Assembly: GCF_964063325.1 (NCBI RefSeq)
Contig: NZ_OZ061315.1
Coordinates: forward strand, 4,402,001-4,466,000
Direction of reading: 5' to 3'
Source of the DNA: Hafnia alvei
Lineage (GTDB): Bacteria; Pseudomonadota; Gammaproteobacteria; Enterobacterales; Enterobacteriaceae
Length of the DNA stretch: 64,000 bases
The position numbers and the translations under genes were made by a program. The first letter of the stretch is position 1; the number at the start of each line of letters is the position of its first letter. Shown here in pieces: positions 24,229-31,828 of the stretch. The notes beneath the pieces are model-generated. The model searched no databases. It had not been told where the DNA came from and saw nothing but the letters and a program-made list of their open reading frames with translations.

Positions 24229-26343
24229 TTATTTGCCACGAGCTTCAATAACGGCCTGAGCAACGTTGTTCGGCGCATCATCATACTTCAGGAATTCCAT
24301 GGAGTAAGATGCACGACCTTTGGTCAGAGAACGCAGCTGAGTTGCGTATCCGAACATTTCAGACAACGGCACTTCAGCGTGAATCTGAACGCCAGTAGCG
24401 TTAGATTCCTGACCTTTCAGCTGGCCACGACGACGGCTAAGGTCACCGATAACGTCACCAGTGTTCTCTTCTGGAGTTTCAACTTCAACCTTCATGATAG
24501 GTTCAAGCAGAACTGGTTTCGCTTTCTTAAAGCCATCTTTGAAGGCGAGAGAAGCGGCCAGTTTAAACGCCAGCTCAGAGGAGTCAACGTCATGGTAAGA
24601 ACCGAAGTGCAGACGCACGCCGAGGTCAACTACCGGATAACCAGCCAGTGGACCAGATTTCAGCTGCTCCTGGATACCTTTATCAACGGCAGGGATGTAT
24701 TCGCCAGGAATTACACCACCTTTGATGTCGTTGATGAACTCGTAACCTTTCGGATTTGAGCCCGGCTCCAGTGGGTACATGTCGATAACAACATGACCAT
24801 ACTGACCACGACCACCAGACTGCTTGGCGTGTTTACCTTCGATATCAGTAACTTTCGTGCGAATCGCTTCACGATAAGCAACCTGAGGTTTACCGACGTT
24901 CGCTTCAACGTTGAATTCACGCTTCATGCGGTCAACGATGATGTCGAGGTGCAGCTCACCCATACCTGCGATGATGGTCTGGTTAGATTCTTCATCAGTC
25001 CATACGCGGAATGATGGGTCTTCTTTAGCCAGACGGCCCAGAGCCAGACCCATTTTTTCTTGGTCAGCTTTGGTTTTCGGTTCTACTGCGATGGAGATTA
25101 CCGGTTCAGGGAATTCCATACGCTCCAGAATGATCACGTTATCCGGATCACAAATGGTGTCACCAGTAGTCACGTCTTTCAGGCCGATTGCCGCAGCAAT
25201 GTCGCCTGCGCGAACTTCTTTGATCTCTTCACGCTTGTTAGCGTGCATCTGAACGATACGACCAAAACGCTCACGTGCCGATTTTACCGGGTTAAAGACG
25301 GTATCACCTGAGTTAACAACACCAGAGTACACGCGGAAGAACGTCAGGTTACCAACAAACGGGTCGGTAGCAATTTTGAACGCCAGAGCAGCAAATGGCT
25401 CTTCATCGCTCGCGTGACGCTCAGCCGGAGTATCTTTACCGTCGTCCAGCATACCGTTGATTGCAGGTACGTCAGTCGGTGATGGCAGGTAATCAATTAC
25501 CGCATCCAGCATCGCCTGAACACCTTTGTTCTTAAATGCAGAACCACAAGTAACAAGAATAATCTCGTTACGCAGTACGCGTGAACGCAGGGCAGTTTTG
25601 ATTTCTTCCTCGGTCAGCTCTTCGCCGCCCAAGTATTTATCCATCAGCTCTTCAGAAGCTTCTGCTGCAGATTCAACCAGATTCTGGTGCCATTCGGCCG
25701 CCAGCTCAACCATATCAGCAGGGATTTCTTCGTATTCGAAGGTCACGCCCTGATCGGCATCGTTCCAGTTGATCGCTTTCATTTTCACCAGGTCAACAAC
25801 ACCGGTGAAACCTTCTTCAGCGCCAATTGCCAACTGAAGCGGAACAGCGTTCGCGCCCAGACGGGATTTAATCTGGCCTACAACTTTCAGGAAGTTAGCA
25901 CCCATGCGGTCCATTTTGTTAACGAACGCAATGCGTGGAACTTTGTATTTGTTAGCCTGACGCCATACGGTTTCAGACTGTGGCTGAACACCACCAACCG
26001 CGCAGTAAACCATTACCGCACCGTCAAGAACACGCATAGAACGTTCAACTTCGATGGTGAAGTCAACGTGCCCTGGGGTGTCGATGATGTTTACGCGATG
26101 CGGTTCATACTGCTTAGCCATACCTGACCAGAACGCAGTAGTTGCAGCGGAAGTGATGGTGATACCACGTTCTTGTTCCTGTTCCATCCAGTCCATGGTG
26201 GCAGCGCCGTCATGAACTTCACCGATTTTATGGTTTACACCGGTGTAGAAAAGGATACGTTCGGTAGTAGTAGTCTTACCGGCGTCGATGTGTGCGCTGA
26301 TACCGATATTACGGTAGCGGGCAATGGGTGTTGTACGAGCCAT
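24229..26343 (-). CDS. fusA: Elongation factor G
   Basis: Translocase GTPase, also active with RRF in ribosome recycling. The 704 residues equal E. coli. Domain I holds AHIDAGKTTTTERIL, DTPGHVDFT and NKMD; the G' insertion, domain II, domain III with GMGELHLDIIVDRMKREF, and domains IV-V follow. It lies 93 bp after rpsG and 70 bp before tufA in the str operon. Confidence 0.99.
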   Translation of the reverse strand: MARTTPIARYRNIGISAHIDAGKTTTTERILFYTGVNHKIGEVHDGAATMDWMEQEQERGITITSAATTAFWSGMAKQYEPHRVNIIDTPGHVDFTIEVERSMRVLDGAVMVYCAVGGVQPQSETVWRQANKYKVPRIAFVNKMDRMGANFLKVVGQIKSRLGANAVPLQLAIGAEEGFTGVVDLVKMKAINWNDADQGVTFEYEEIPADMVELAAEWHQNLVESAAEASEELMDKYLGGEELTEEEIKTALRSRVLRNEIILVTCGSAFKNKGVQAMLDAVIDYLPSPTDVPAINGMLDDGKDTPAERHASDEEPFAALAFKIATDPFVGNLTFFRVYSGVVNSGDTVFNPVKSARERFGRIVQMHANKREEIKEVRAGDIAAAIGLKDVTTGDTICDPDNVIILERMEFPEPVISIAVEPKTKADQEKMGLALGRLAKEDPSFRVWTDEESNQTIIAGMGELHLDIIVDRMKREFNVEANVGKPQVAYREAIRTKVTDIEGKHAKQSGGRGQYGHVVIDMYPLEPGSNPKGYEFINDIKGGVIPGEYIPAVDKGIQEQLKSGPLAGYPVVDLGVRLHFGSYHDVDSSELAFKLAASLAFKDGFKKAKPVLLEPIMKVEVETPEENTGDVIGDLSRRRGQLKGQESNATGVQIHAEVPLSEMFGYATQLRSLTKGRASYSMEFLKYDDAPNNVAQAVIEARGK

Positions 26344-26436
26344 TTGATTCCTCTATTCCTAGGACGTTCAAGTTAAGTTACCCATAGCGGGCGGCTTGCT
26401 TGAAGCGCCCGCTTGGTGACTAACACTATGAAGGGA

Positions 26437-26907
26437 TTACCAACGATAGTGAGCGAACGCCTTGTTGGCTTCGGCCATACGGTGAACGTCTTCACGTTTC
26501 TTAACTGCAGTACCTTTGTTTTCTGCAGCATCAGAAAGTTCGTTCGCCAGGCGCAGAGCCATGGATTTATCACCGCGTTTACGAGCAGCTTCAACGATCC
26601 AACGCATTGCCAGAGCATTACGACGAACCGGACGGACTTCTACTGGTACCTGATAAGTAGAACCACCAACGCGACGGGATTTAACTTCGACGGTTGGGCG
26701 GACGTTGTCCAGGGCTACTTCAAAAGCTTCCAGTTCGTTTTTACCAGAACGCTGAGCCAGGGTCTCCAGCGCGGTATATACGATTGCTTCTGCGGTAGAT
26801 TTTTTACCATCTACCATCAGGATGTTTACAAATTTAGCCAGCAGTTCTGATCCGAACTTAGGATCCGGCAGAATTTTACGCTGACCAATGACGCGACGAC
26901 GTGGCAT
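26437..26907 (-). CDS. rpsG: 30S ribosomal protein S7
   Basis: Primary binder of the 16S rRNA 3' domain and translational repressor of the str operon. The 156 residues match the short E. coli B type; K-12 carries an extended version. MPRRRVIGQRKILPDPKFGS is the usual start, and the family stretch MRWIVEAARKRGDKSM is intact. The 96-bp spacer to rpsL is the S7 target in E. coli. Confidence 0.99.
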   Translation of the reverse strand: MPRRRVIGQRKILPDPKFGSELLAKFVNILMVDGKKSTAEAIVYTALETLAQRSGKNELEAFEVALDNVRPTVEVKSRRVGGSTYQVPVEVRPVRRNALAMRWIVEAARKRGDKSMALRLANELSDAAENKGTAVKKREDVHRMAEANKAFAHYRW

Positions 26908-27003
26908 GGAAATACTCCGTTGTTAATTCAGGGTTGTCCAAAACTCTATAGTTCGAGTTTGACATTAAAGTTAAAACGTTTGGCCTTACTTAACGGAGAA
27001 CCA
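26908..27003 (-). promoter_or_regulatory. rpsL-rpsG intercistronic region, expected S7 target
   Basis: The 96-bp spacer between rpsL and rpsG has the length and place of the E. coli RNA element that S7 binds to block rpsG translation. Assignment is by position; I did not fold it. Confidence 0.55.
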
Positions 27004-27378
27004 TTAAGCCTTTGGCTTCTTCACGCCGTATTTGGAACGTGATTGCTTACGGTCTTTAACGCCGGAGCAGTCAAGCGCACCACGAACGGTGTGGTAACGA
27101 ACACCTGGCAAGTCTTTTACACGACCGCCACGGATCAGGATCACGCTGTGTTCCTGCAGGTTATGACCTTCACCACCGATGTAGGAGGTAACTTCAAAAC
27201 CGTTAGTCAAACGCACACGGCAAACTTTACGCAGTGCGGAGTTTGGTTTTTTAGGAGTGGTGGTATATACGCGAGTACATACGCCACGTTTCTGCGGGCA
27301 AGCTTCCAGCGCAGGAACGTTGCTTTTAGCAACCTTCATGGAGCGTGGTTTGCGTACCAGCTGATTAATTGTTGCCAT
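27004..27378 (-). CDS. rpsL: 30S ribosomal protein S12
   Basis: Decoding-centre protein S12, first gene of the str operon. The 124 residues equal E. coli. The streptomycin-related positions carry the sensitive residues: lysines in TTPKKPNSALRK and in GGRVKDLPGVRYH. The Asp of the latter motif is the one methylthiolated by RimO. A strong promoter lies about 90 bp upstream. Confidence 0.99.
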   Translation of the reverse strand: MATINQLVRKPRSMKVAKSNVPALEACPQKRGVCTRVYTTTPKKPNSALRKVCRVRLTNGFEVTSYIGGEGHNLQEHSVILIRGGRVKDLPGVRYHTVRGALDCSGVKDRKQSRSKYGVKKPKA

Positions 27379-27470
27379 TAATAGCTCCTGGTATTTGCTT
27401 CGTTTTTTGCTTCGTAAACAAGTGTGATAAATCTCCCCATAAAGCCATGGGCAAAATATGAGGACGCAGA

Positions 27471-27499
27471 ATTTTATGGCTGCCCAGTATAGGTGTCAA
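27471..27499 (-). promoter_or_regulatory. str operon promoter
   Basis: On the minus strand TTGACA (27494-27499), a 17-bp spacer and TAAAAT (27471-27476) lie between tusB and rpsL, with a GC-containing discriminator TCTGCGTCC. The -35 is a perfect match. Confidence 0.88.
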
Positions 27500-27520
27500 G
27501 AAATATACAAGATCGCATTC

Positions 27521-27808
27521 TCACCAAGATACTTGCTGAGGGTGTTTGGCACTCAGTTCAACGAACTGATTATAGTCTAACAACACGATATTGGATGAAA
27601 TTTGAGCACTCAAACCTCGAGCAATAACATCGACATTCAGCGCATATAGGGATGTGGAGGCAGAAATGAGTTTTTCAAGGGCATGGGTATTTGCTAGCCC
27701 ACACAGAACACCATCCTGCAGAAGCACGATAGCGTCATTATTGCCCACAATAGCACAAAGAGTTGTCAGATCTGCTGAGGTTGGAGACTTTGTCAGCGTA
27801 TGTAACAT
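27521..27808 (-). CDS. tusB: Sulfur-relay protein TusB
   Basis: Subunit of the TusBCD complex, which passes persulfide sulfur from TusA to TusE for 2-thiouridine in tRNA. The ATG at 27808 gives 95 residues, as in E. coli, starting MLHTLTKSP, with GGTGAT seven bases upstream. The conserved VYALN-like segment appears as LYALNVDVIARGLSAQIS. It follows tusC by 18 bp. Confidence 0.95.
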   Translation of the reverse strand: MLHTLTKSPTSADLTTLCAIVGNNDAIVLLQDGVLCGLANTHALEKLISASTSLYALNVDVIARGLSAQISSNIVLLDYNQFVELSAKHPQQVSW

Positions 27809-27826
27809 GTAAAGTATCACCAAAGC

Positions 27827-28186
27827 CTAAAAGGTTAGCACAACATCGCGTTGTTCAAGGTTTTGTCGAATCTGTGCCGCAGTTCGCAGTTGAACGTCGA
27901 TAATCCACTGTTCATTGTCATGTAAACCTCTTTCATGCAGCGACTCAGAACAGATATAGACGTCTTCAATATCGTAAAGCGGCATCACGCCAAAAGTTGA
28001 AACATAGTCTCGACAAAGAATTTCAGCCGGTTTTTGATTGGGCAAAAGTTGAAAAACGCCATCCCCAACAAAAAACACCTGAATATCCTCGCAGAAGGCA
28101 GAAGCAGCTAATAATGCATCCAGCCCTTCACGCCCAGCGCTTGATGTATGCGGAGGCTGAGTAAAAATAAAAGCTAAACGTTTCAT
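27827..28186 (-). CDS. tusC: Sulfur-relay protein TusC
   Basis: DsrF-like subunit of TusBCD. The 119 residues equal E. coli. Typical segments are FIFTQPPHTSSAGREGLDAL near the start and the core DIQVFFVGDGVFQLLPNQ. Located between tusD (9 bp upstream) and tusB in the same operon, ahead of the str operon. Confidence 0.96.
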   Translation of the reverse strand: MKRLAFIFTQPPHTSSAGREGLDALLAASAFCEDIQVFFVGDGVFQLLPNQKPAEILCRDYVSTFGVMPLYDIEDVYICSESLHERGLHDNEQWIIDVQLRTAAQIRQNLEQRDVVLTF

Positions 28187-28195
28187 CCCATCCCC

Positions 28196-28585
28196 TTAGA
28201 ATTGCATGATGCGATCGCAGGTCAGTGCAGCTTCAGCCAGTGAGCCTAGCCCACTTAAGACAAAACCATCCTGCAAATTGGCAGCAGGCAAGCCTAGCTG
28301 TACGGCTTCGTCTTTTGAAACTACGCCGCGGCGCAGCGCTGCCGCGACACACACATTTAGCACTACACCATGCTCCCGCGCTAATTTCTGCCACGCACGA
28401 ACAAGATCGAATTCATCACTCGCCGGGGATGTCAGCTGATTAGCATTGCTCACGCCCTCTCGGTAGAAGAATACGCTAACCAATTGATGTTCGCTGGCCA
28501 CCAGTGCCTGAGCAAATTGGTAGGCGCTACTCGCCGCCTGCGTGCCATAAGCTGGGCCTGTCACAAACAAGGAGTAGCTCAGCAT
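28196..28585 (-). CDS. tusD: Sulfurtransferase TusD
   Basis: DsrE-like subunit carrying the active-site persulfide of TusBCD. The 129 residues compare with 128 in E. coli. The catalytic cysteine lies in VLNVCVAAALRRGV (about residue 78). GPAYGTQAASSAYQFAQAL is the N-terminal family segment. Its ATG overlaps the yheO stop by one base (TAATG), indicating coupling. Confidence 0.96.
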   Translation of the reverse strand: MLSYSLFVTGPAYGTQAASSAYQFAQALVASEHQLVSVFFYREGVSNANQLTSPASDEFDLVRAWQKLAREHGVVLNVCVAAALRRGVVSKDEAVQLGLPAANLQDGFVLSGLGSLAEAALTCDRIMQF

Positions 28586-29307
28586 TAGCGATCGCTGCCC
28601 TGCAGGTCGCCACTTTTGAACTGGCGAATATACAGATACACCGTGTGCTTAGAGATATTCAGCCGATCGGCAACCTGATTAATAGCGTCTTTAATATCAA
28701 AAATGCCCTTTTCATGCAGATTCAGCACAATTTGGCGATTCTTCGCATTGTTCGATACCGAACGGTCGGCATTCACTTCTTCGATCGTAAACTCCAACGT
28801 CTGCGCCACTAAGTCGTCTACGGAAGAGGCAAAGTTCACTGATGAAGCAACGTCTTGCGAAGCCTTAGGGATGAAGGTCTCCATGATCTGTGAGAAAGGC
28901 ACATCGAGATTCATGTTGATACATAGCAAACCAATAACACGCTGCTCTTTGTTACGAATAGCAATCGTGACGGACTTCATCAACACGCCGCTTTTTGCAC
29001 GTGTGAAGTACGCTTTTGACACGCTGCTATCTTCACCGGCCATATCGTGCAGCATGCGCAGGGCTAAATCGGTAATCGGCGAACCAATCTTTCGCCCCGT
29101 ATGCTCGCCGTTAGCAATGCGTACCGCTGAACATTTCAAGTCCTCAAGCGAATGCAAAACGATTTCGCAATGAGAACCAATGAGCATAGCAAGACCATCA
29201 ACAACGGCTTCATATGATTTCAAAATTTCATGATCGGTCTGGCTGAACGGACGCTCATCCAGTAAATCGAGCTCACTGGTGTCACCAGGCATAAGCGTAT
29301 TGGACAT
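28585..29307 (-). CDS. yheO: YheO, PAS-like domain plus HTH DNA-binding regulator
   Basis: Conserved transcription regulator of unknown target. The 240 residues equal E. coli when the ATG at 29307 is used; an in-frame TTG lies three codons upstream. The N-terminal YheO-like PAS domain (about 25-140) includes YEAVVDGLAMLIGSHCEIV, and the C-terminal HTH_22 domain ends with DRLNISKHTVYLYIRQFKSG. It is the first gene of the yheO-tusDCB run, so it may control sulfur relay or the operon itself. Confidence 0.94.
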   Translation of the reverse strand: MSNTLMPGDTSELDLLDERPFSQTDHEILKSYEAVVDGLAMLIGSHCEIVLHSLEDLKCSAVRIANGEHTGRKIGSPITDLALRMLHDMAGEDSSVSKAYFTRAKSGVLMKSVTIAIRNKEQRVIGLLCINMNLDVPFSQIMETFIPKASQDVASSVNFASSVDDLVAQTLEFTIEEVNADRSVSNNAKNRQIVLNLHEKGIFDIKDAINQVADRLNISKHTVYLYIRQFKSGDLQGSDR

Positions 29308-29467
29308 TGAAGACAACCCCCACGGAGGATTTAGCTACGCATCCGTCGATGGATGCAGATTCAAGAAAACGTGCTAGTTAGCAAATAAAGTTTAGCAAAG
29401 CTGCCCTATTAAAATCCTTGAGGCCAGCGGGGTAAAAGTTTTTTTTACCTTCAAACGATAAAAAACA

Positions 29468-29497
29468 AAAAAGCCGTGGAATATTCCACGGCTTTTT
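29468..29497. terminator. Terminator after fkpA
   Basis: A perfect dyad, AGCCGTGGAAT with ATTCCACGGCT (29471-29492), is flanked by A-rich and T-rich runs. It ends fkpA on the minus strand and could also act on the plus strand. Confidence 0.9.
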
Positions 29498-29514
29498 TTA
29501 AACATTCAAGTTAA

Positions 29515-30333
29515 TTACTTGCCTGCTTTCGCTGCGTCAGCTTTTGCTGGAGCTTCAACTTTCGCGTCAGCTTTTGGTGCAGCTTTAACATCCAGCAGTT
29601 CTACATCAAATACCAGCGTAGAGTTTGCAGGGATGCCTGGGACGCCAGTTTTGCCATATGCCAATTCTGGTGGGATGACCAGCTTGATTTTGCCGCCTTT
29701 TTTGATGTGTTTCAGGCCTTCGGTCCAGCCAGGGATAACACCATCAAGGCGGAAAGACAATGGCTCACCACGGCTGTATGAGTTATCAAACTCAGTACCA
29801 TCGGTCAGCGTACCTTTGTAGTTAACCACTACGGTATCGCTGTCTTTTGGCTCAGCACCGGTACCTTCTTTATCAACTTGATACATCAGGCCGGTTTTGG
29901 TGGTTTTAACATTTTTCTCTTTAGCGAACGCATCACGGAATTTTTTACCCGCATCTGCGTTAGCTTTTGCATCTTGTTCCATCTTAGCCTGTGCAGATGC
30001 TTTTACGCGTGCTTCAAAGCCCTGCAGAGTGCCTTCGATTTCTTGGTCGGTCAGCTTGCTTTTACCTGCGAAAGCATCTTGAACGCCGGAAATCAGCTGG
30101 TCTTTATCCAACTTGATACCCAGTTTTTCCTGCTCTTTCAGGGAGTTTTCCATATAACGTCCCAGAGAAGCACCTAATGCGTATGCTGCCTGCTGATCGT
30201 CATTCTTGAATTTGCTGTTAGTTGCTGTCGGCGCAGCATCTGCAGCTTTAGCTGCGTCAGCGGCGAACGCTGATGCATTCAGAGCCAGAGCCATTGTGGT
30301 TGCCAGCACAGTAACTTTAAAAAAAGATTTCAT
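29515..30333 (-). CDS. fkpA: Periplasmic FKBP-type prolyl isomerase/chaperone FkpA
   Basis: Periplasmic folding factor with a helical dimerisation/chaperone domain and an FKBP domain. The ATG at 30333 follows GGAGAAAT and gives 272 residues (E. coli 270). A Sec signal peptide ends at about NASAFAA; N-terminal helices follow; the FKBP domain holds VNYKGTLTDGTEFDNSYSRG and IPGWTEGLKHIKKGGKIKL. The tail is Ala/Lys-rich (APKADAKVEAPAKADAAK). A sigma-E-type promoter lies about 110 bp upstream, as expected for an envelope-stress gene. Confidence 0.97.
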   Translation of the reverse strand: MKSFFKVTVLATTMALALNASAFAADAAKAADAAPTATNSKFKNDDQQAAYALGASLGRYMENSLKEQEKLGIKLDKDQLISGVQDAFAGKSKLTDQEIEGTLQGFEARVKASAQAKMEQDAKANADAGKKFRDAFAKEKNVKTTKTGLMYQVDKEGTGAEPKDSDTVVVNYKGTLTDGTEFDNSYSRGEPLSFRLDGVIPGWTEGLKHIKKGGKIKLVIPPELAYGKTGVPGIPANSTLVFDVELLDVKAAPKADAKVEAPAKADAAKAGK

Positions 30334-30450
30334 CCATTTCTCCAAACTTTAAGGCAAATTACCTTAAATAACGATGAGCTAAATGTAGTTGGCTACTATA
30401 GCGGTCTGTTGACGCATAAAACAATCACTAAGCGTGCCAGTCTGATAAAT

Positions 30451-30478
30451 TCAGACTACAACATGCTCAAAAAGTTTC
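30451..30478 (-). promoter_or_regulatory. Sigma-E-type promoter of fkpA
   Basis: On the minus strand GAAACTT (30472-30478) and GTCTGA (30451-30456) resemble the sigma-E consensus GGAACTT and TCTGA/TCAAA with the required 16-bp spacer. fkpA is a known sigma-E gene in E. coli, which supports the reading. Confidence 0.68.
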
Positions 30479-30545
30479 ACTCGCTTAGCCAATCAACAAG
30501 CGTAACGCGCAATTCGCCTGCTTTATGGGTAAAATAGCGATTATG

Positions 30546-30561
30546 AGGTGAAATTTCACCT
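30546..30561. promoter_or_regulatory. Perfect 16-bp palindrome upstream of slyX
   Basis: AGGTGAAATTTCACCT is a perfect palindrome 44 bp before slyX in the fkpA/slyX divergent spacer. It could be an operator; I cannot name its regulator. Confidence 0.45.
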
Positions 30562-30605
30562 ATGAAATTGTGAACAGAAACTACACCGTTTTCAGAGGAA
30601 AGATT

Positions 30606-30839
30606 ATGCAACCATCGGCTTGGGATCGCGAAGAGCTTGAATCTCGATTTGAAATGCTCGAAAGCCGACTGGCTTTTCAGGAAATAACGATTGAGGAGCT
30701 CAACCAAACGGTTATTGCCCTTCAGCTAGAAATGAATAAATACCGCGAACAAATGCATTTACTGGTGGATAAGCTTAAAGCAGCTCAGCCGTCGATGATG
30801 GCTCACCCATCAGAAGAAACACCGCCTCCCCACTATTGA
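30606..30839 (+). CDS. slyX: SlyX family protein
   Basis: Short coiled-coil protein of unknown role found beside slyD. The ATG at 30606 follows GAGGAAAG and gives 77 residues (E. coli 72). The core LESRLAFQEITIEELN is typical, heptads continue to about residue 55, and the tail ends in the conserved ETPPPHY. An upstream in-frame ATG at 30570 would add twelve residues not seen in homologues. It faces slyD across a shared terminator. Confidence 0.94.
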   Translation: MQPSAWDREELESRFEMLESRLAFQEITIEELNQTVIALQLEMNKYREQMHLLVDKLKAAQPSMMAHPSEETPPPHY

Positions 30840-30854
30840 GCGATGATGCAACAA

Positions 30855-30882
30855 CAAAAAAGCGGCCAAGGCCGCTTTTTTC
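30855..30882. terminator. Bidirectional terminator between slyX and slyD
   Basis: AAGCGGCC and GGCCGCTT flank an AA loop, with A-runs on the left and T-runs on the right, so it serves both convergent genes. Confidence 0.9.
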
Positions 30883-30904
30883 ATTCTGCTTATCAATCAC
30901 AGAA

Positions 30905-31501
30905 TTAATGACAGCCGCAACCACCGTTGCCTTTGCCATTACCACCACAGCATCCGCCTTCTTCACCATGGTCGTGACCGTGTTCGTGGCCATGACCACC
31001 ACAGCAGCCTTCGCCGTGTTCGTGGTGATGATCGTGCTCGCCGTGTACGTGACCATGCTCCAGCTCTTCAGCTGTTGCTTCACGGATTGCGATAACTTCA
31101 ACGTGGAAGTTCAGGTTCTGGCCAGCCAGCATGTGGTTACCATCAACAACAACATGGTCGTCGTCAACTTCGGTAATTTCTACTGGAACTGGACCCTGAT
31201 CGGTTTCAGCCAAGAAACGCATGCCAACCTGCAGTTCGTCAACGCCCATGAAAACGTCTTTAGGAACGCGCTGAACCAGATTTTCATCGTAGTTGCCGTA
31301 AGCGTCATTGGCGCCCACGTGAACGTCAAAGCTATCGCCTTCAGCGTGACCTTCCAGAGCTGTTTCCAGCCCAGAAATCAGGGAGCCATGTCCGTGCAGA
31401 TAATCCAACGGTGCACTCACCGGAGATTCATCAACTAAAACACCGTCTTCTGTACGTACCTGATAGGCCAAGCTGACCACCAGGTCTTTTGCTACTTTCA
31501 T
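30905..31501 (-). CDS. slyD: FKBP-type prolyl isomerase and metallochaperone SlyD
   Basis: Cytosolic FKBP with an inserted-flap chaperone domain; delivers nickel to hydrogenase maturation proteins. The 198 residues compare with 196 in E. coli. The FKBP part (1-69 and 130-150) starts MKVAKDLVVSLAYQVRTEDG, the IF domain holds the middle, and the tail from about residue 150 is packed with His and Cys (HGHEHGHDHGEEGGCCGG). Last gene downstream of yheV; single ATG with GGAGATATC upstream. Confidence 0.97.
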   Translation of the reverse strand: MKVAKDLVVSLAYQVRTEDGVLVDESPVSAPLDYLHGHGSLISGLETALEGHAEGDSFDVHVGANDAYGNYDENLVQRVPKDVFMGVDELQVGMRFLAETDQGPVPVEITEVDDDHVVVDGNHMLAGQNLNFHVEVIAIREATAEELEHGHVHGEHDHHHEHGEGCCGGHGHEHGHDHGEEGGCCGGNGKGNGGCGCH

Positions 31502-31608
31502 GATATCTCCTAGCGTTGGAAACTAAATTGGCGCAGATTGTAGCGGAATTTTGCGCCACTGTACCCACAAGGATAAAAAATCCCTCGCTGAAACGCCACC
31601 CTTGCCGC

Positions 31609-31803
31609 TTATTCTGGCTTAAAAATACCGATCATTTGGTTGTTATGCTGTACATGGTCGCTGACATCCGCCTCTGGCTGGCTGAGCTGATGTCCACACT
31701 TAACACATTCAGCATGCTCAATATTATTCTCTCGCCACACCACCAACGTATCCTGCGCCTTACAGACGGGGCAGGTTGCTCCTGCAATAAATCTCTTTTT
31801 CAT
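31609..31803 (-). CDS. yheV: YheV, small zinc-ribbon protein
   Basis: Conserved 64-residue protein of unknown function (E. coli 66). Two CxxC pairs form a zinc ribbon: CPVCKA and CVKCGHQ, with AGAT before the first. It follows kefB by 25 bp on the same strand in the kefG-kefB-yheV order. An AAGGTAAC ribosome site precedes the ATG. Confidence 0.93.
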   Translation of the reverse strand: MKKRFIAGATCPVCKAQDTLVVWRENNIEHAECVKCGHQLSQPEADVSDHVQHNNQMIGIFKPE

Positions 31804-31828
31804 TTTGTTACCTTATTCGTAGACCTTT

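Noticed and set aside
30349..30367. TTAAGG/CCTTAA dyad before fkpA
   Set aside because: Six-bp AT-rich arms overlapping the leader; could easily be chance and no regulator fits.
30836..31438. A 200-codon plus-strand frame opposite slyD
   Set aside because: Complement of the His/Cys-rich slyD repeat region; slyD is certain and homology fits only the minus strand.
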